Positions 34,238 through 43,359 of a stretch of 64,000 nt of DNA are shown in pieces. The first letter of the stretch is position 1. Every line of letters begins with the position of its first letter. The translations under genes were made by a program, and so were the position numbers. This DNA comes from PALSA-505 sp036501145 (GTDB taxonomy: Bacteria > Actinomycetota > Actinomycetes > Streptosporangiales > Streptosporangiaceae). The notes beneath the pieces were generated by a model. That model saw only the letters and a program-made list of their open reading frames with translations. It was not told the origin of the DNA and ran no database searches. The DNA is taken from NCBI GenBank assembly GCA_036501145.1, contig DASYAV010000117.1, positions 35,845 through 99,844 of the forward strand. The letters are read 5' to 3'.

Positions 34238-34846
34238 CTATGCTCGCTTGTTCTTGCGCCGCTTGTGCTTCACGTCGATCCCGCCGAACAGGGTGAGTCC
34301 GGTCAGCCGCAGCACCGGCCCGTCAGCGCTATCCACATCCGCGCTGTCTGAGCCGGTGTCCCGGCCCCCGAAGATGGCGACACCGCGGTCGACCACCCGC
34401 ATCTCTGGCGGCACGACGATCTCTATCCCGCCGAATATGCAGGTGGTGTTCAGCGTGATCTCCTGGGCCGGCAGCACGGCCTCACGGAAGTCCAGGGTGG
34501 CCCCGCCGAAGATGGTCACGGCGGTCATGCTCCGCTCGGCGTGCCACCTTCCCTTGCGGGTGGCCCCGCCGAAGATGGCGACGATCACCGAACCGCCCCG
34601 GCCGGACGGCTCGACCTCCGTCCGCGAGGTGACCTGCGACGCGGTGCGCTTGGCCGGCAGGTCATCGACCAGCGGCGCGATCTCCGCGTGGGTCTTCGCT
34701 TCGTAGACGGCGTCGAGCCGCTGGGAATGTTCGGCTACCGACAGCCTGCCCTCGGCGAGCGCCTCGTTGAGCACGGTGGCGGCCTGCTCACGGTCGGAGT
34801 CGGAGGCCCGTAGCCGCGAATTTGCGTTGAAAGGTTCGGGGTGCAC
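34238..34846 (-). CDS. DUF1707 and LiaF-like C-terminal domain protein
   Basis: Protein of 202 residues. Residues 10-62 are the DUF1707 domain (LRASDSDREQAATVLNEALA then GRLSVAEHSQRLDAVYEAKT). The rest has four repeats ending in IFGG (VIVAIFGGATRKG, AVTIFGGATLDF, NTTCIFGGIEIVVP, VAIFGGRDTG), a beta-strand domain related to LiaF/cell-wall-active antibiotic response proteins. It has no membrane segment, so it is probably cytoplasmic or peripheral. The function is unknown. Confidence 0.9.
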   Translation of the reverse strand: MHPEPFNANSRLRASDSDREQAATVLNEALAEGRLSVAEHSQRLDAVYEAKTHAEIAPLVDDLPAKRTASQVTSRTEVEPSGRGGSVIVAIFGGATRKGRWHAERSMTAVTIFGGATLDFREAVLPAQEITLNTTCIFGGIEIVVPPEMRVVDRGVAIFGGRDTGSDSADVDSADGPVLRLTGLTLFGGIDVKHKRRKNKRA

Positions 34847-34940
34847 CCGGCTATTGTCGGCCTAGCCGGGGTGATTGCGAAAGCCCGCCCCGCGATACCG
34901 CCCGGCGGCCGCGCCGGAACTGCCGAGTGGAGGGGACGCT

Positions 34941-36548
34941 GTGGGTCACATCATGGCCGCTCACCTCAGCCACACCCTGCCCGACGGCCGGGTGCTGTTC
35001 GACGACGTGTCGTTCCGGGTCGGCGAGGGCATGACCGCCGCGCTCATCGGCCCGAACGGCGCCGGCAAGACCACGCTGCTGCGGATGATCGCCGGCGAGC
35101 TGACGCCGCAGACCGGGACAGTCGCCGTCAGCGGCGGGCTCGGCGTGATGCGCCAGTTCGTCGGCGGGGTCGGGGACGAGCCGACCGTGCGGGACCTGCT
35201 TATCTCGGTGTCCCCGCCGCGGGTGCTGGCCGCCGCCGCCCGGCTGGACGAGGCCGAACTGGCCATGATGGAGCGCGACGACGAGCCGACCCAGCTGCGC
35301 TACGCGGCGGCCCTGGCCGAGTGGGGCGACGCCGGCGGGTACGACGCCGAGGTGCTGTGGGACGCGTGCACGATCGCCGCGCTCGGCATCCCGTATGAGC
35401 GCTGCCGGTGGCGGGACACCAGCACGCTGTCCGGCGGCGAGCGCAAGCGGCTGGTGCTGGAGGCGCTGCTGCGCGGGCCCGCCGAGGTGCTGCTGCTCGA
35501 CGAGCCGGACAACTACCTCGACGTGCCCGGCAAGCAGTGGCTGGAGCAGCAGCTCGCCGCGACAGCCAAGACCGTCCTGCTGGTCAGCCACGACCGGGAG
35601 CTGCTGGCCAACTGCGCCCAGCGGATCATCACCGTGGAAAGCAGCGGGACCTGGATCCACGGCGGCGGGTTCGCCGGCTACGCCCAGGCCCGGCTGGACC
35701 GGATCGAGCGCCTCGAGGAGCTGCGCCGCCGCTGGGACGAGGAGCACGAGAAGCTCAAAGAGCTGGTCCGCATGTACCGGCTGAAGGCGACCTACAACTC
35801 CGACATGGCCTCGAAGCTGCAGGCCGCGATGACCAGGCTGCGCCGGTTCGAGGAGGCGGGCCCGCCCGAGCTCCCGCCGCGCGAGCAGCACATCCGGATG
35901 CGGCTGCGCGGCGCCAGGACCGGCAAGCGCGCGATCATCGCCGAGAACCTGGAGCTGACCGGGCTGATGCACCCGTTCAGTCTCGAGGTCTGGTACGGCG
36001 AGCGGGTCGCCGTGCTCGGCTCCAACGGCTCGGGCAAGTCCGCGCTGCTGCGGCTGCTGGCCGGCCAGCCGGTGCCGCACCAGGGCAACTGGCGGCTGGG
36101 AGCCCGGATCTCCCCCGGCCTGTTCGCCCAGACCCATGACAGACCAGATATTTATGAACGGTCCCCGGTTGACGTGCTGATGACCGGGCACGCCAAGCTC
36201 CGCAACGAAGCCATGTCCGCGCTGGCCAGGTATGAACTCGCCGCCTGCGCGGCACAGCCGTTCAGCACATTGTCGGGCGGTCAGCAGGCCCGGCTGCAGA
36301 TCCTGCTGCTGGAACTGGCGGGCTCGACCCTGCTGCTGCTCGACGAGCCGACCGACAATCTGGACCTGGCCAGCGCCGAAGCGCTGCAGGCCGGGCTGGA
36401 GTCCTACCAGGGCGTGGTGCTCGCGGTGACCCACGACCGGTGGTTCGCCCGGTCGTTCGATCGGTTCCTGGTGTTCGGCTCCGATGGTGATGTTTACGAG
36501 GCAGCCGAGCCGGTATGGGACGAGGCACGAACCGTCAGGCCGCGGTAG
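34941..36548 (+). CDS. ABC-F family ATPase
   Basis: Protein of 535 residues with two ABC domains and no membrane part. The first has Walker A LIGPNGAGKTTLLRMIAG, signature LSGGERKRLVLEALL and Walker B VLLLDEPDNYLD. The second has VLGSNGSGKSALLRLLAG, LSGGQQARLQILLLELA and LLLLDEPTDNLD. A charged linker of about 80 residues joins them. ABC-F proteins act on ribosomes, some in antibiotic resistance; which applies here is not known. GTG 34941 follows GGAGGGG. Confidence 0.92.
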   Translation: MGHIMAAHLSHTLPDGRVLFDDVSFRVGEGMTAALIGPNGAGKTTLLRMIAGELTPQTGTVAVSGGLGVMRQFVGGVGDEPTVRDLLISVSPPRVLAAAARLDEAELAMMERDDEPTQLRYAAALAEWGDAGGYDAEVLWDACTIAALGIPYERCRWRDTSTLSGGERKRLVLEALLRGPAEVLLLDEPDNYLDVPGKQWLEQQLAATAKTVLLVSHDRELLANCAQRIITVESSGTWIHGGGFAGYAQARLDRIERLEELRRRWDEEHEKLKELVRMYRLKATYNSDMASKLQAAMTRLRRFEEAGPPELPPREQHIRMRLRGARTGKRAIIAENLELTGLMHPFSLEVWYGERVAVLGSNGSGKSALLRLLAGQPVPHQGNWRLGARISPGLFAQTHDRPDIYERSPVDVLMTGHAKLRNEAMSALARYELAACAAQPFSTLSGGQQARLQILLLELAGSTLLLLDEPTDNLDLASAEALQAGLESYQGVVLAVTHDRWFARSFDRFLVFGSDGDVYEAAEPVWDEARTVRPR

Positions 36549-36629
36549 AGCCTGGCTTGCTAGGCTGACGGGACATCGCTCAGCGTGGCCGGCAACCCCG
36601 GTCTTCAGCCTGTATAAGGAGTTTGGATA

Positions 36630-36749
36630 GTGAAGAAGCTGCTCCTCGTTGCCCTGATCGGCGTGGGCGCCTTCGCCCTGTGGCGGAAGGTGCAGGGCGA
36701 TCGCGCCGAGCTTGACCTGTGGACCGAGGCCACCACGGACGACGAGTGA
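36630..36749 (+). CDS. DLW-39 family small protein
   Basis: Protein of 39 residues: a hydrophobic start KKLLLVALIGVGAFALWRKV and the acidic end ELDLWTEATTDDE, the DLW motif that names the family. AAGGAG lies eight bases before GTG 36630. In other actinobacteria it lies in the gyrA-tRNA neighbourhood, so it marks conserved origin synteny to the right of the inserted accessory genes. It is probably a one-pass membrane protein of unknown role. Confidence 0.92.
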   Translation: MKKLLLVALIGVGAFALWRKVQGDRAELDLWTEATTDDE

Positions 36750-36798
36750 CGGTCTGAGCCGGGTCCCGGATCCGGGCCGGGCGGCGGGAGGCGATCAG

Positions 36799-37494
36799 GT
36801 GAGCAGCCGGCCGCATATCTCGGTGGTGTGCTGCGGCCTGATCGGCACCACGGTCGGGGACGGCTCCGGCCCCGAGAGCATGATCGAGCGCTCGTTCGCC
36901 GAGGCGATAGCCACCCAGGGGGTGGTCTCCGGGACGAGCGCCTTCGCGCGGTGCATGTCCCAGGTCAGCCGGTCCCGCGGCCGGTCCACCCCGGAGATCT
37001 TCGACACCCTGTTCCCGGGCAACCAGGCCCGCGCCCAGGCCGCATGCCTGGCCTTCGAGCGTTCCTACCGGGCCGCCGTCCAGCGCACCGGGCTCGCTCT
37101 CCAGCCGGGTGCCAGCGAGGCCATCGACAAGCTCACCGGGTCCGGCATCCGCACCTGCCTGGTCAGCAGCCTGTCCCGGGGCATGCTCCAGTTCGTCCTG
37201 GACGCGATCGGCTGGCGCGGGCGCTTCGACGCGTCACTGTGCCCCGACGACGTGCCCCGCGGCTTCCCGTGGCCCGATCTGGTCATCACCGCCCTGCTCC
37301 GGCTGGGCGCTGGAGACGTCCGCGAGGTGGCGGTCGCGGTCGGCACCGAACACGGCATCCAGGCCGGCCGCCGGGCCGGCGCGGAATTGACCGTCGGCGT
37401 GCTGACCGGCCCGCACACCCCGGCCCGGCTGCGTAAGGCCGGCGCCGCGCACCTGATCGGCAGCGTCGCCGAACTGCCCGACCTGGTCGCCTGA
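36799..37494 (+). CDS. HAD-family hydrolase-like protein
   Basis: Protein of 231 residues resembling HAD phosphatases: a long cap helix region (FERSYRAAVQRTGLALQPGA), motif II GIRTCLVSSLSRGMLQ, motif III around RGFPWPDLVITALLRL and a GTEHGIQAGRRAGAELTVGV end in place of the usual GD...D. Motif I reads SVVCCGLIGTTVGDG, lacking the nucleophilic DxD, so catalysis is doubtful. GGGAGG precedes GTG 36799. It ends 78 bases before tRNA-Ala. Confidence 0.75.
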   Translation: MSSRPHISVVCCGLIGTTVGDGSGPESMIERSFAEAIATQGVVSGTSAFARCMSQVSRSRGRSTPEIFDTLFPGNQARAQAACLAFERSYRAAVQRTGLALQPGASEAIDKLTGSGIRTCLVSSLSRGMLQFVLDAIGWRGRFDASLCPDDVPRGFPWPDLVITALLRLGAGDVREVAVAVGTEHGIQAGRRAGAELTVGVLTGPHTPARLRKAGAAHLIGSVAELPDLVA

Positions 37495-37572
37495 CGAGCG
37501 GGAACACCGGCGCGACCGGATTACTGAGTCGCCCGCGCGGCCCGCGGGCCGGTACCCTGGGTAAGCCGCAGC

Positions 37573-37645
37573 GGGGCCATAGCTCAGTTGGAAGAGCGCC
37601 TGGTTTGCATCCAGGAGGTCAGGAGTTCAAATCTCCTTGGCTCCA
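37573..37645 (+). tRNA. tRNA-Ala (TGC)
   Basis: Acceptor GGGGCCA (37573-37579) pairs with TGGCTCC (37638-37644), including a G-T pair, with discriminator A at 37645. The anticodon loop is TTTGCAT, anticodon TGC. The T arm contains GAGTTCAAATCTC. Immediately to its right the DNA becomes accessory, with an integrase 4.2 kb away, so its 3' end is the best candidate for an attachment site; no second copy of that end was found. Confidence 0.96.
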
Positions 37646-37855
37646 CGCAGGTCAGAGGACAGATGGCCGCCCGGAACGAAGCCCGAATCAGGTCCGTACA
37701 GCAGCGAAGTACAGCCACTGATACTGGTGGGCTTGGTCTTATGCAGCCAGTCCGGCTGACCTGACAGGAGTCACTCTGGGCATTCGACCGGGCGCACTGG
37801 CGACGCAGTTATGCTCGCTCAGCTTGGTCTGTGGCACGGGCTGGAGGTAGAGGAG

Positions 37856-38194
37856 ATGGCCGACGCAATCGTAGGCCTGGCAGACGCCATCAAGGCTCTG
37901 CGTAAGGAGTTGATGGCCGCGATCACGGAAGGTCAGGGTGAGCCGGTTCAGTTCAAGCTAGCCCCCATCGAGCTGTCGCTGCAGGTCGTCGTGACGAAGG
38001 GAGCCGAAGGTAAGATCGGATGGCACGTTCTGGGGCTGGGTGGGTCATACAATTCAGCTTCCACGCAGACGCTGAAGCTGCGCCTGGAACCTGTGACGGT
38101 TAAGGACGACGGGACCATCGGCGACGAATTCACTGTTTCCGACCAGGTTGAAAAGTCACCTCGCATAGGACCGCGAGTCGAGACGAGTCGCTAG
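37856..38194 (+). CDS. Trypco2-domain protein (trypsin-co-occurring domain 2)
   Basis: Protein of 112 residues. A short helix (ADAIVGLADAIKALRKELMA) is followed by a beta-rich domain, FKLAPIELSLQVVVTKGAEG then KIGWHVLGLGGSYNSASTQ and TLKLRLEP. This is the Trypco2 pattern, found encoded beside trypsin-like proteases in bacterial conflict systems. ATG 37856 with GGAGG upstream is preferred over ATG 37811. The protease gene starts 16 bases after its stop, so they form one operon. It probably senses or recruits the protease; the mechanism is unknown. Confidence 0.8.
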   Translation: MADAIVGLADAIKALRKELMAAITEGQGEPVQFKLAPIELSLQVVVTKGAEGKIGWHVLGLGGSYNSASTQTLKLRLEPVTVKDDGTIGDEFTVSDQVEKSPRIGPRVETSR

Positions 38195-38210
38195 GAAGCA
38201 GCATCGGGCC

Positions 38211-41200
38211 GTGACCGAGGAACTGGCGAGCGCCGTTGGCAAGTGGCGAGGCATCCCGGTGGATCGTGTAGTGGCGATTGTGGCGGATCTTGAGGGCGGC
38301 CTGACCCAGGTTGGATCTGGCTACCTCGTCACTGGTCGTCGGGTTCTGACCGCATATCACTGCACGGTAGACGCGACAACCGGCCAACCAGCTACGTCAC
38401 TTCGCATTGTGCGCAGGTCGGACGGCATGGCTGCGCAGGTCGTGGTTGTCGCTGCCGCACTTGATGCTGCGGTCCTAGAAGTGGACGACGCTGCATGGCC
38501 GCCGATGCTTCTGGAGCCGGTCAAATTCGGGCGAGTGGATCGAAGTCACTCCTCAGAACTGCATAATTGTCAGGCTGTAGGCTTCCCCGCTTGGCAGATG
38601 GATCCGAAAGATCAGGGTCGCAACGCTGCTGAGCTACACGGGACCATCCGTGCCACGGAGGGTGTTGAGTCGGGATACCTCGTCATGCGAGACCCCGATC
38701 TGGATGACGTCGCCGTGCCTACCTCTGCTCGCGGCGGGAACAGTCAGGACTCTCCATGGGGCGGCCTGTCAGGCGCGCTCGTCTTCCACCAGGGCCTCGC
38801 CCTGGGCGTAATCGTCGAGCATCGCCCAAGGCAAGGACGTTCCGCGCTTCAAATCTTGCCGATGGACCGACTCTCGGCCACGGCCACTACTGGCGAAGGT
38901 GCTCTTTCGGAGAGGAATCGCGTTTTCAGCGCCTCCTCTAACGCGGAGTCGGATGTCAATGGGATAGCTGCCGCCCTTATCCTTCCGCCTTCAACTGCGA
39001 TGCGGCTGGCGGAAGACCCCAACGTGCCGAGCAGCGTAACGCGGTCCCCAGAGATTGCACCTCTCAGCGGCGCAGAACCTGCTGGTGGCACCATCACGGC
39101 TGATGTCATTATGCGAGGCCCCCTTCAGGCGATGGACCTTGCGGACGTCTTCGATGAGGCAGTGACGCGTGAGCAAACAGATCCAGCTTCAGCTGCGCGC
39201 ACCTTTGTCGAGGTTGCTGAGCAGCTCTCCGCCAAAGGCTTCGATCCGCACGCTGACGCGATACGCCGCCGCGCTATCCAGGCATATGCGGCGGCCGGAT
39301 GCCGATCTGATGCGGTCCGGCTGCAGTTGCAGTTGGCGAACGATGCTCTACTCGCGGGCCGCTGGAGCGATGCTTCGATCCTTATTCTTGCTCTCAGGCA
39401 GCTGATGGGCAGACCCGACGAGGCCGTAAGCGCCGACCTCACTGCTGCTGGTGCTGCCCTGCAGACCCTATCGGCATTGCTTGAGGACCCCGTCTTGGCC
39501 ACGGAGAACGTGTCCGCTGTCCTCGGCGCCATCCACGCGCATCTGCAAGCTGTCCTTGACCAGCTAGTCGTTCATGCGGCCGACTTCACACTGCTGCTAA
39601 CAGTGACTGCAATCACAGCGGTAACAGCCGCCGAAGTCGCCCTGGCCGCAGAGGTGCCGGCACCCGTAATATCATCGGCAACGTTTGACCAAATCATCGA
39701 GGCCCTTGGAAGCAGTTCAAATGTACCCTTCGCACGGCTGAGAATCCGGCTGCGTCTCGCGATGGCAGAGGCGCAAGATCCTAACGCCGAGGAAAGCGAC
39801 AAGTGGCAACAACTGCGTCAGGAGGCAACCGACGGGAGGCTTAGTGCCGACAACGCGGCGCTTATTTTCGGACGTTATGCACGCACGAGAGCAATAGCGG
39901 CTGCGCCAGCGGAAGCTGACATGGCGTGGCGCTACGCAGTCGAGTTCGGTGGCCGCATAAAGCTCTTCTCGGACACTGCGGACTGGCTCTCAGCGCAATG
40001 GCGGCTGCGCCACCGTTACGGGCCAATAGACCTGAAGGAAATTCAAGACCTCGGCCAGATGATCCAGCTACTCGCCAAGCAGGAATCCGATTGGCTGATC
40101 CCCGTCGGCGATGCCCATCTGGAATGTCTGGAGGCAATGCGCCGAGATGACCAGGGACTCCGCTCTGCAGCGCTTGCGGCGCAGCGTCTTCGTGTCCTGT
40201 CCGCCGCTGCGGGGCTATGGGAGGAAGAGTTGCAAGCACACCGCCTGCTGGCAGACATCTTTGAGCGCAGCGGCGAGCCTGCGCTAGCAGCCTTCCATCG
40301 CGTACGTGCTGGTGAAGCCCCGCCGTCTGACGTCGCTGCGCGAGTGACCGCAGGCTTCATTGATGTCAGTCGCGAACTGCGCCGACATGCACCCGCCGAA
40401 CGCGCCGCTGCATACGCTATGCTCGCCGCCCAGGGCAACCTGATCCCCGACTCGCTCGTGGATCTTATCGGCAGCCATGCCGCTGAAGATCTCGAAGCGG
40501 TGAAGGACGGCAGGATCACCGAGACTCTATTTGCTGGCCCCGGCGTGCTTCGTTCAGCTACAGATGCGGTCGCTGCCGTCGCCGCGCGCCTTACTCCCGA
40601 TATCGCAGAACGGCTAATGTCAGCGCTCGACGGGCGGCTGACTGCGGATAAAGGCACGTTTGCGTGGACGGACGAGTCACATTTCAAGTTGCTCGCGACA
40701 CTTGCTGCCAGTGATAACGCCGCGATTTCTGTCTCTGCCCTGGAGCGGCTCTCGCGGTTGATGTCGATCGAGTCGCCTGCTTTGCGGGGCGGTGGTCGAA
40801 GCCTCGGGTTTGCAGTTCGACGCCGCCCAGCGGATGTCCGCCGCATCTTGGTATTGCAAGCTCAAGACGGTAATGATGAGGGGGCAGAACTGCTCACGGG
40901 ATGGAGCCTCACCGGCAGCCCAGGCAGGAGGGTATCCAGGGACTCCGCCGAACAATCCGCGTGGCTTGCTGCACTCCCGTTCGCAGAGGAAGCGGCCGAA
41001 AGACTGGCTGCAGCACCGGCTGGAACGCCTGGATCGGCCTCTCTGTTCGTTCATCTCGTCCGAGATGCAACCCTCGTAACGATTCTCGATCCGTCTGACA
41101 TCGACCAGGCGCTAACCGGCCTGCTGCGCGTCGCGGCCGATAACCTACATCTATCTGCTACACGTCAGCAGGCGCTCGACGCGGCGAGCATCCTCGTTGC

Positions 41201-41825
41201 GGGAGAAACCGGAAATGGGCTGGGCTCAGACCGATTGTCGGAAGTGTTCGGCATCGCGTGCGAGTATGCGCGGGGAGAGCACGACGGAAGTGCAATGGAC
41301 GACCTGACTAACTCTGCCCATCCGCTCAGCTCCTGGCGCGTCAACATGGGCGATGCCACGCTCGTGGGCGGCGGTCTGCATCTAGCTGCGCGCGCGGCAA
41401 GAGGGGACGATCAGCGGATCGCCGTACTCGAGTTGGCCGGGCCCATGGTACGCAGCGAGCCGAGCGAGTCGGTACTCCACGACATAGGGAGGGCGCTCGC
41501 AGCTCTCGGATCTCTAGATGGCGGACCTGATTTGCTGTCGATCGGTACCCTTGCCAAATCCCCTTCGCCGTCGCTTCGCGCAGTATCGGCAGTTTACTGG
41601 GCTAAGGTTTACGGTCCAGCAACCGCAGCGAGCGATCCTACAGATGCAGGTGCCGACCTGGTCCACGACACGTCGCTGATTGTCCGGCGCAGCCTGGTCG
41701 CACAGTTGGCTAACGCTGCCGCTGATAGCGGCCTGTCCTCAGCAGGTAGAGGCGTTGTTGACGCGCTGGCCCGCGACCCAATGGCTGACATCCGAGAAGC
41801 AGCTCTAGCTATCCATGCAATATAA
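38211..41825 (+). CDS. Trypsin-like serine protease fused to a long helical-repeat region
   Basis: Protein of 1204 residues. Residues 25-225 are a trypsin-like domain with catalytic His50 in VLTAYHC, Asp85 in LDAAVLEV and Ser187 in GGLSGALVF. From about 300 to the end the protein is Ala/Leu-rich and helical, with TPR- or HEAT-like stretches such as DAVRLQLQLANDALLAGRWS. No P-loop or membrane segment is seen. GTG 38211 is the start. Together with the Trypco2 gene it looks like a protease effector or sensor of a conflict (anti-phage) system. Its silent positions are less GC-rich than the origin genes, which suggests transfer. Its stop is 14 bases from the convergent integrase stop. Confidence 0.82.
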   Translation: MTEELASAVGKWRGIPVDRVVAIVADLEGGLTQVGSGYLVTGRRVLTAYHCTVDATTGQPATSLRIVRRSDGMAAQVVVVAAALDAAVLEVDDAAWPPMLLEPVKFGRVDRSHSSELHNCQAVGFPAWQMDPKDQGRNAAELHGTIRATEGVESGYLVMRDPDLDDVAVPTSARGGNSQDSPWGGLSGALVFHQGLALGVIVEHRPRQGRSALQILPMDRLSATATTGEGALSERNRVFSASSNAESDVNGIAAALILPPSTAMRLAEDPNVPSSVTRSPEIAPLSGAEPAGGTITADVIMRGPLQAMDLADVFDEAVTREQTDPASAARTFVEVAEQLSAKGFDPHADAIRRRAIQAYAAAGCRSDAVRLQLQLANDALLAGRWSDASILILALRQLMGRPDEAVSADLTAAGAALQTLSALLEDPVLATENVSAVLGAIHAHLQAVLDQLVVHAADFTLLLTVTAITAVTAAEVALAAEVPAPVISSATFDQIIEALGSSSNVPFARLRIRLRLAMAEAQDPNAEESDKWQQLRQEATDGRLSADNAALIFGRYARTRAIAAAPAEADMAWRYAVEFGGRIKLFSDTADWLSAQWRLRHRYGPIDLKEIQDLGQMIQLLAKQESDWLIPVGDAHLECLEAMRRDDQGLRSAALAAQRLRVLSAAAGLWEEELQAHRLLADIFERSGEPALAAFHRVRAGEAPPSDVAARVTAGFIDVSRELRRHAPAERAAAYAMLAAQGNLIPDSLVDLIGSHAAEDLEAVKDGRITETLFAGPGVLRSATDAVAAVAARLTPDIAERLMSALDGRLTADKGTFAWTDESHFKLLATLAASDNAAISVSALERLSRLMSIESPALRGGGRSLGFAVRRRPADVRRILVLQAQDGNDEGAELLTGWSLTGSPGRRVSRDSAEQSAWLAALPFAEEAAERLAAAPAGTPGSASLFVHLVRDATLVTILDPSDIDQALTGLLRVAADNLHLSATRQQALDAASILVAGETGNGLGSDRLSEVFGIACEYARGEHDGSAMDDLTNSAHPLSSWRVNMGDATLVGGGLHLAARAARGDDQRIAVLELAGPMVRSEPSESVLHDIGRALAALGSLDGGPDLLSIGTLAKSPSPSLRAVSAVYWAKVYGPATAASDPTDAGADLVHDTSLIVRRSLVAQLANAAADSGLSSAGRGVVDALARDPMADIREAALAIHAI

Positions 41826-41839
41826 ACACGTGGGCTAAA

Positions 41840-43147
41840 TTAGGCACTTGGCGATGATGTGGTATTTGCGGATGATCCCTCTGGTGTATGACCGGTGATT
41901 GCACTACCGAGCTGGTCACTTAGCCGCTTGAGCGCGGCCCGTGTCACCTTGTCGGGTACCTCGGTGTAGATCTCCATCGTGATTGCGATCTTGGCATGGC
42001 GGAGGATCGCCATCGCTACCCGCGGATGTACGTCGAGTGCGGCGAGGAGTGATCCGCAGGTGCGGCGGGTGTCGTGCACGCGGATGCGTCGGACCCCGGC
42101 TTTGGCGCACCGGGCGTCAAATGACCGCTTGATGTTCCGCGGTTCGATCAGCCGCCCGGTCCTGGTCGTGAACACCAGCTCGTGCATGGTGCCGCAGATG
42201 CACTTGTCCGGCCAGTCGCGGGCCCGCATGCCGTCCTGGCGGTCCTTCTGGAGCTGGAGCGCCGCCACGCCGATCGGTGGAATTGGGAGGATGTCGGTGC
42301 TGCCATCGGTCTTGAGCACCTGCTTGTGGATAAGGCGTTTGCCTACCCGTTGGAACTGCCACTCCAGAGAAATCTCGGCGGTGTCCAGGTCGACGGCCGC
42401 CCATGGGAGCCCGAGTGCTTCCCCACGCCGCATGCCCAGCACGAGAATGAGAACCCACAGCGCATACAGCGGGTCGTTGTCGGTGTAGGCGGACTCCAGG
42501 AACTTCCGGGCTTCATCGACGGTCCACGACCGTCCGCGCCTGCTCACCTTGCGCGCGGCGGGAATCGTGACCATCTCCGCCACGTTGCGCGAGAGAATCT
42601 CTTCTCGCCTGGCATTGTTGAGCGCTGCACGAAGCGTGTCACGGGCGTCTTGGATTGTGCGGCGGCTCGAGTACTGGTTACAGCACTCTTCGATAGCACA
42701 ACAACGGCGGCGGCTCTCCGGGCGCCGTTTGTCTTTCCCCTGAGCGCAGCATTGGCACACGCCCGGCAGCTTGTTCAGCCAGGACTGGACGTCGCGCACC
42801 CTGAGCCGGTCCAAGCGCTTACGACCGAGTTCAGGGACGATGTAGCAGCGCGACATCAACTCATACTGAGCAAAGGTGCTCGGCTCCCGGTTCGGCTCGA
42901 TCACGTCGGACAGCCAGTAGGAGAGGTAGGTAGCCACGGTTGGCGTTGTCGTCGGCAGTGGCCCCTCGGCAGCCTTGGCCTGGAGTTTCACCCACTTGTC
43001 GTGAACTTCCTCGCGGGTCTTGCCGTAGGCCCAGCGCCGCCTGCGCTCCCCCGCCGGTGTGATCACCCACACGTAGGCGGCGTAGCCGTTGCGGTAGGGG
43101 AAGATCGACCCCTCGCCGTTGGCCCGCGCCCGGGACCTGCCAGTCAC
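41840..43147 (-). CDS. int: Tyrosine integrase of a site-specific mobile element
   Basis: Protein of 435 residues. The N-terminal arm-binding part is NGEGSIFPYRNGYAAYVWVI, then a core-binding domain. A Cys-rich insertion lies near 131-156 (CQCC ... RRRCC ... ECC), a known feature of some actinomycete integrases. The catalytic set is Arg240 (LGMRRGEAL), His358 and Arg361 (VHDTRRT), His384 (ILRHAKI) and Tyr394 (MEIYTEV). It catalyses integration and excision of the element. The GTG start overlaps the excisionase stop by four bases. Confidence 0.95.
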   Translation of the reverse strand: MTGRSRARANGEGSIFPYRNGYAAYVWVITPAGERRRRWAYGKTREEVHDKWVKLQAKAAEGPLPTTTPTVATYLSYWLSDVIEPNREPSTFAQYELMSRCYIVPELGRKRLDRLRVRDVQSWLNKLPGVCQCCAQGKDKRRPESRRRCCAIEECCNQYSSRRTIQDARDTLRAALNNARREEILSRNVAEMVTIPAARKVSRRGRSWTVDEARKFLESAYTDNDPLYALWVLILVLGMRRGEALGLPWAAVDLDTAEISLEWQFQRVGKRLIHKQVLKTDGSTDILPIPPIGVAALQLQKDRQDGMRARDWPDKCICGTMHELVFTTRTGRLIEPRNIKRSFDARCAKAGVRRIRVHDTRRTCGSLLAALDVHPRVAMAILRHAKIAITMEIYTEVPDKVTRAALKRLSDQLGSAITGHTPEGSSANTTSSPSA

Positions 43148-43359
43148 CTGGCCGCCTCGGCTTCCTGTTCCAGCAGCTCGACGTAGGCGCGGATGGCGGC
43201 GGCGGTGATGAAGGTGGCCCGGCCTTGCTTGACGATGCACAGACGGCCGCGCTGTATCTGCTCGTAGAGCACGTGGCGGCTCATCTTCAGCATGGCCATG
43301 ACTTCGGGGACCTTGTACAGCACGAGGTCCTGCGTGGGCGGCGTGGCAACGGTGGTCAT
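43144..43359 (-). CDS. xis: Excisionase-type helix-turn-helix protein
   Basis: Protein of 71 residues with a MerR/excisionase winged helix: LYKVPEVMAMLKMSRHVLYE followed by QIQRGRLCIVKQGRATFIT. It would bend att DNA and favour excision. GGGAG lies before ATG 43359, and the gene is translationally coupled to the integrase. Confidence 0.92.
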   Translation of the reverse strand: MTTVATPPTQDLVLYKVPEVMAMLKMSRHVLYEQIQRGRLCIVKQGRATFITAAAIRAYVELLEQEAEAAR

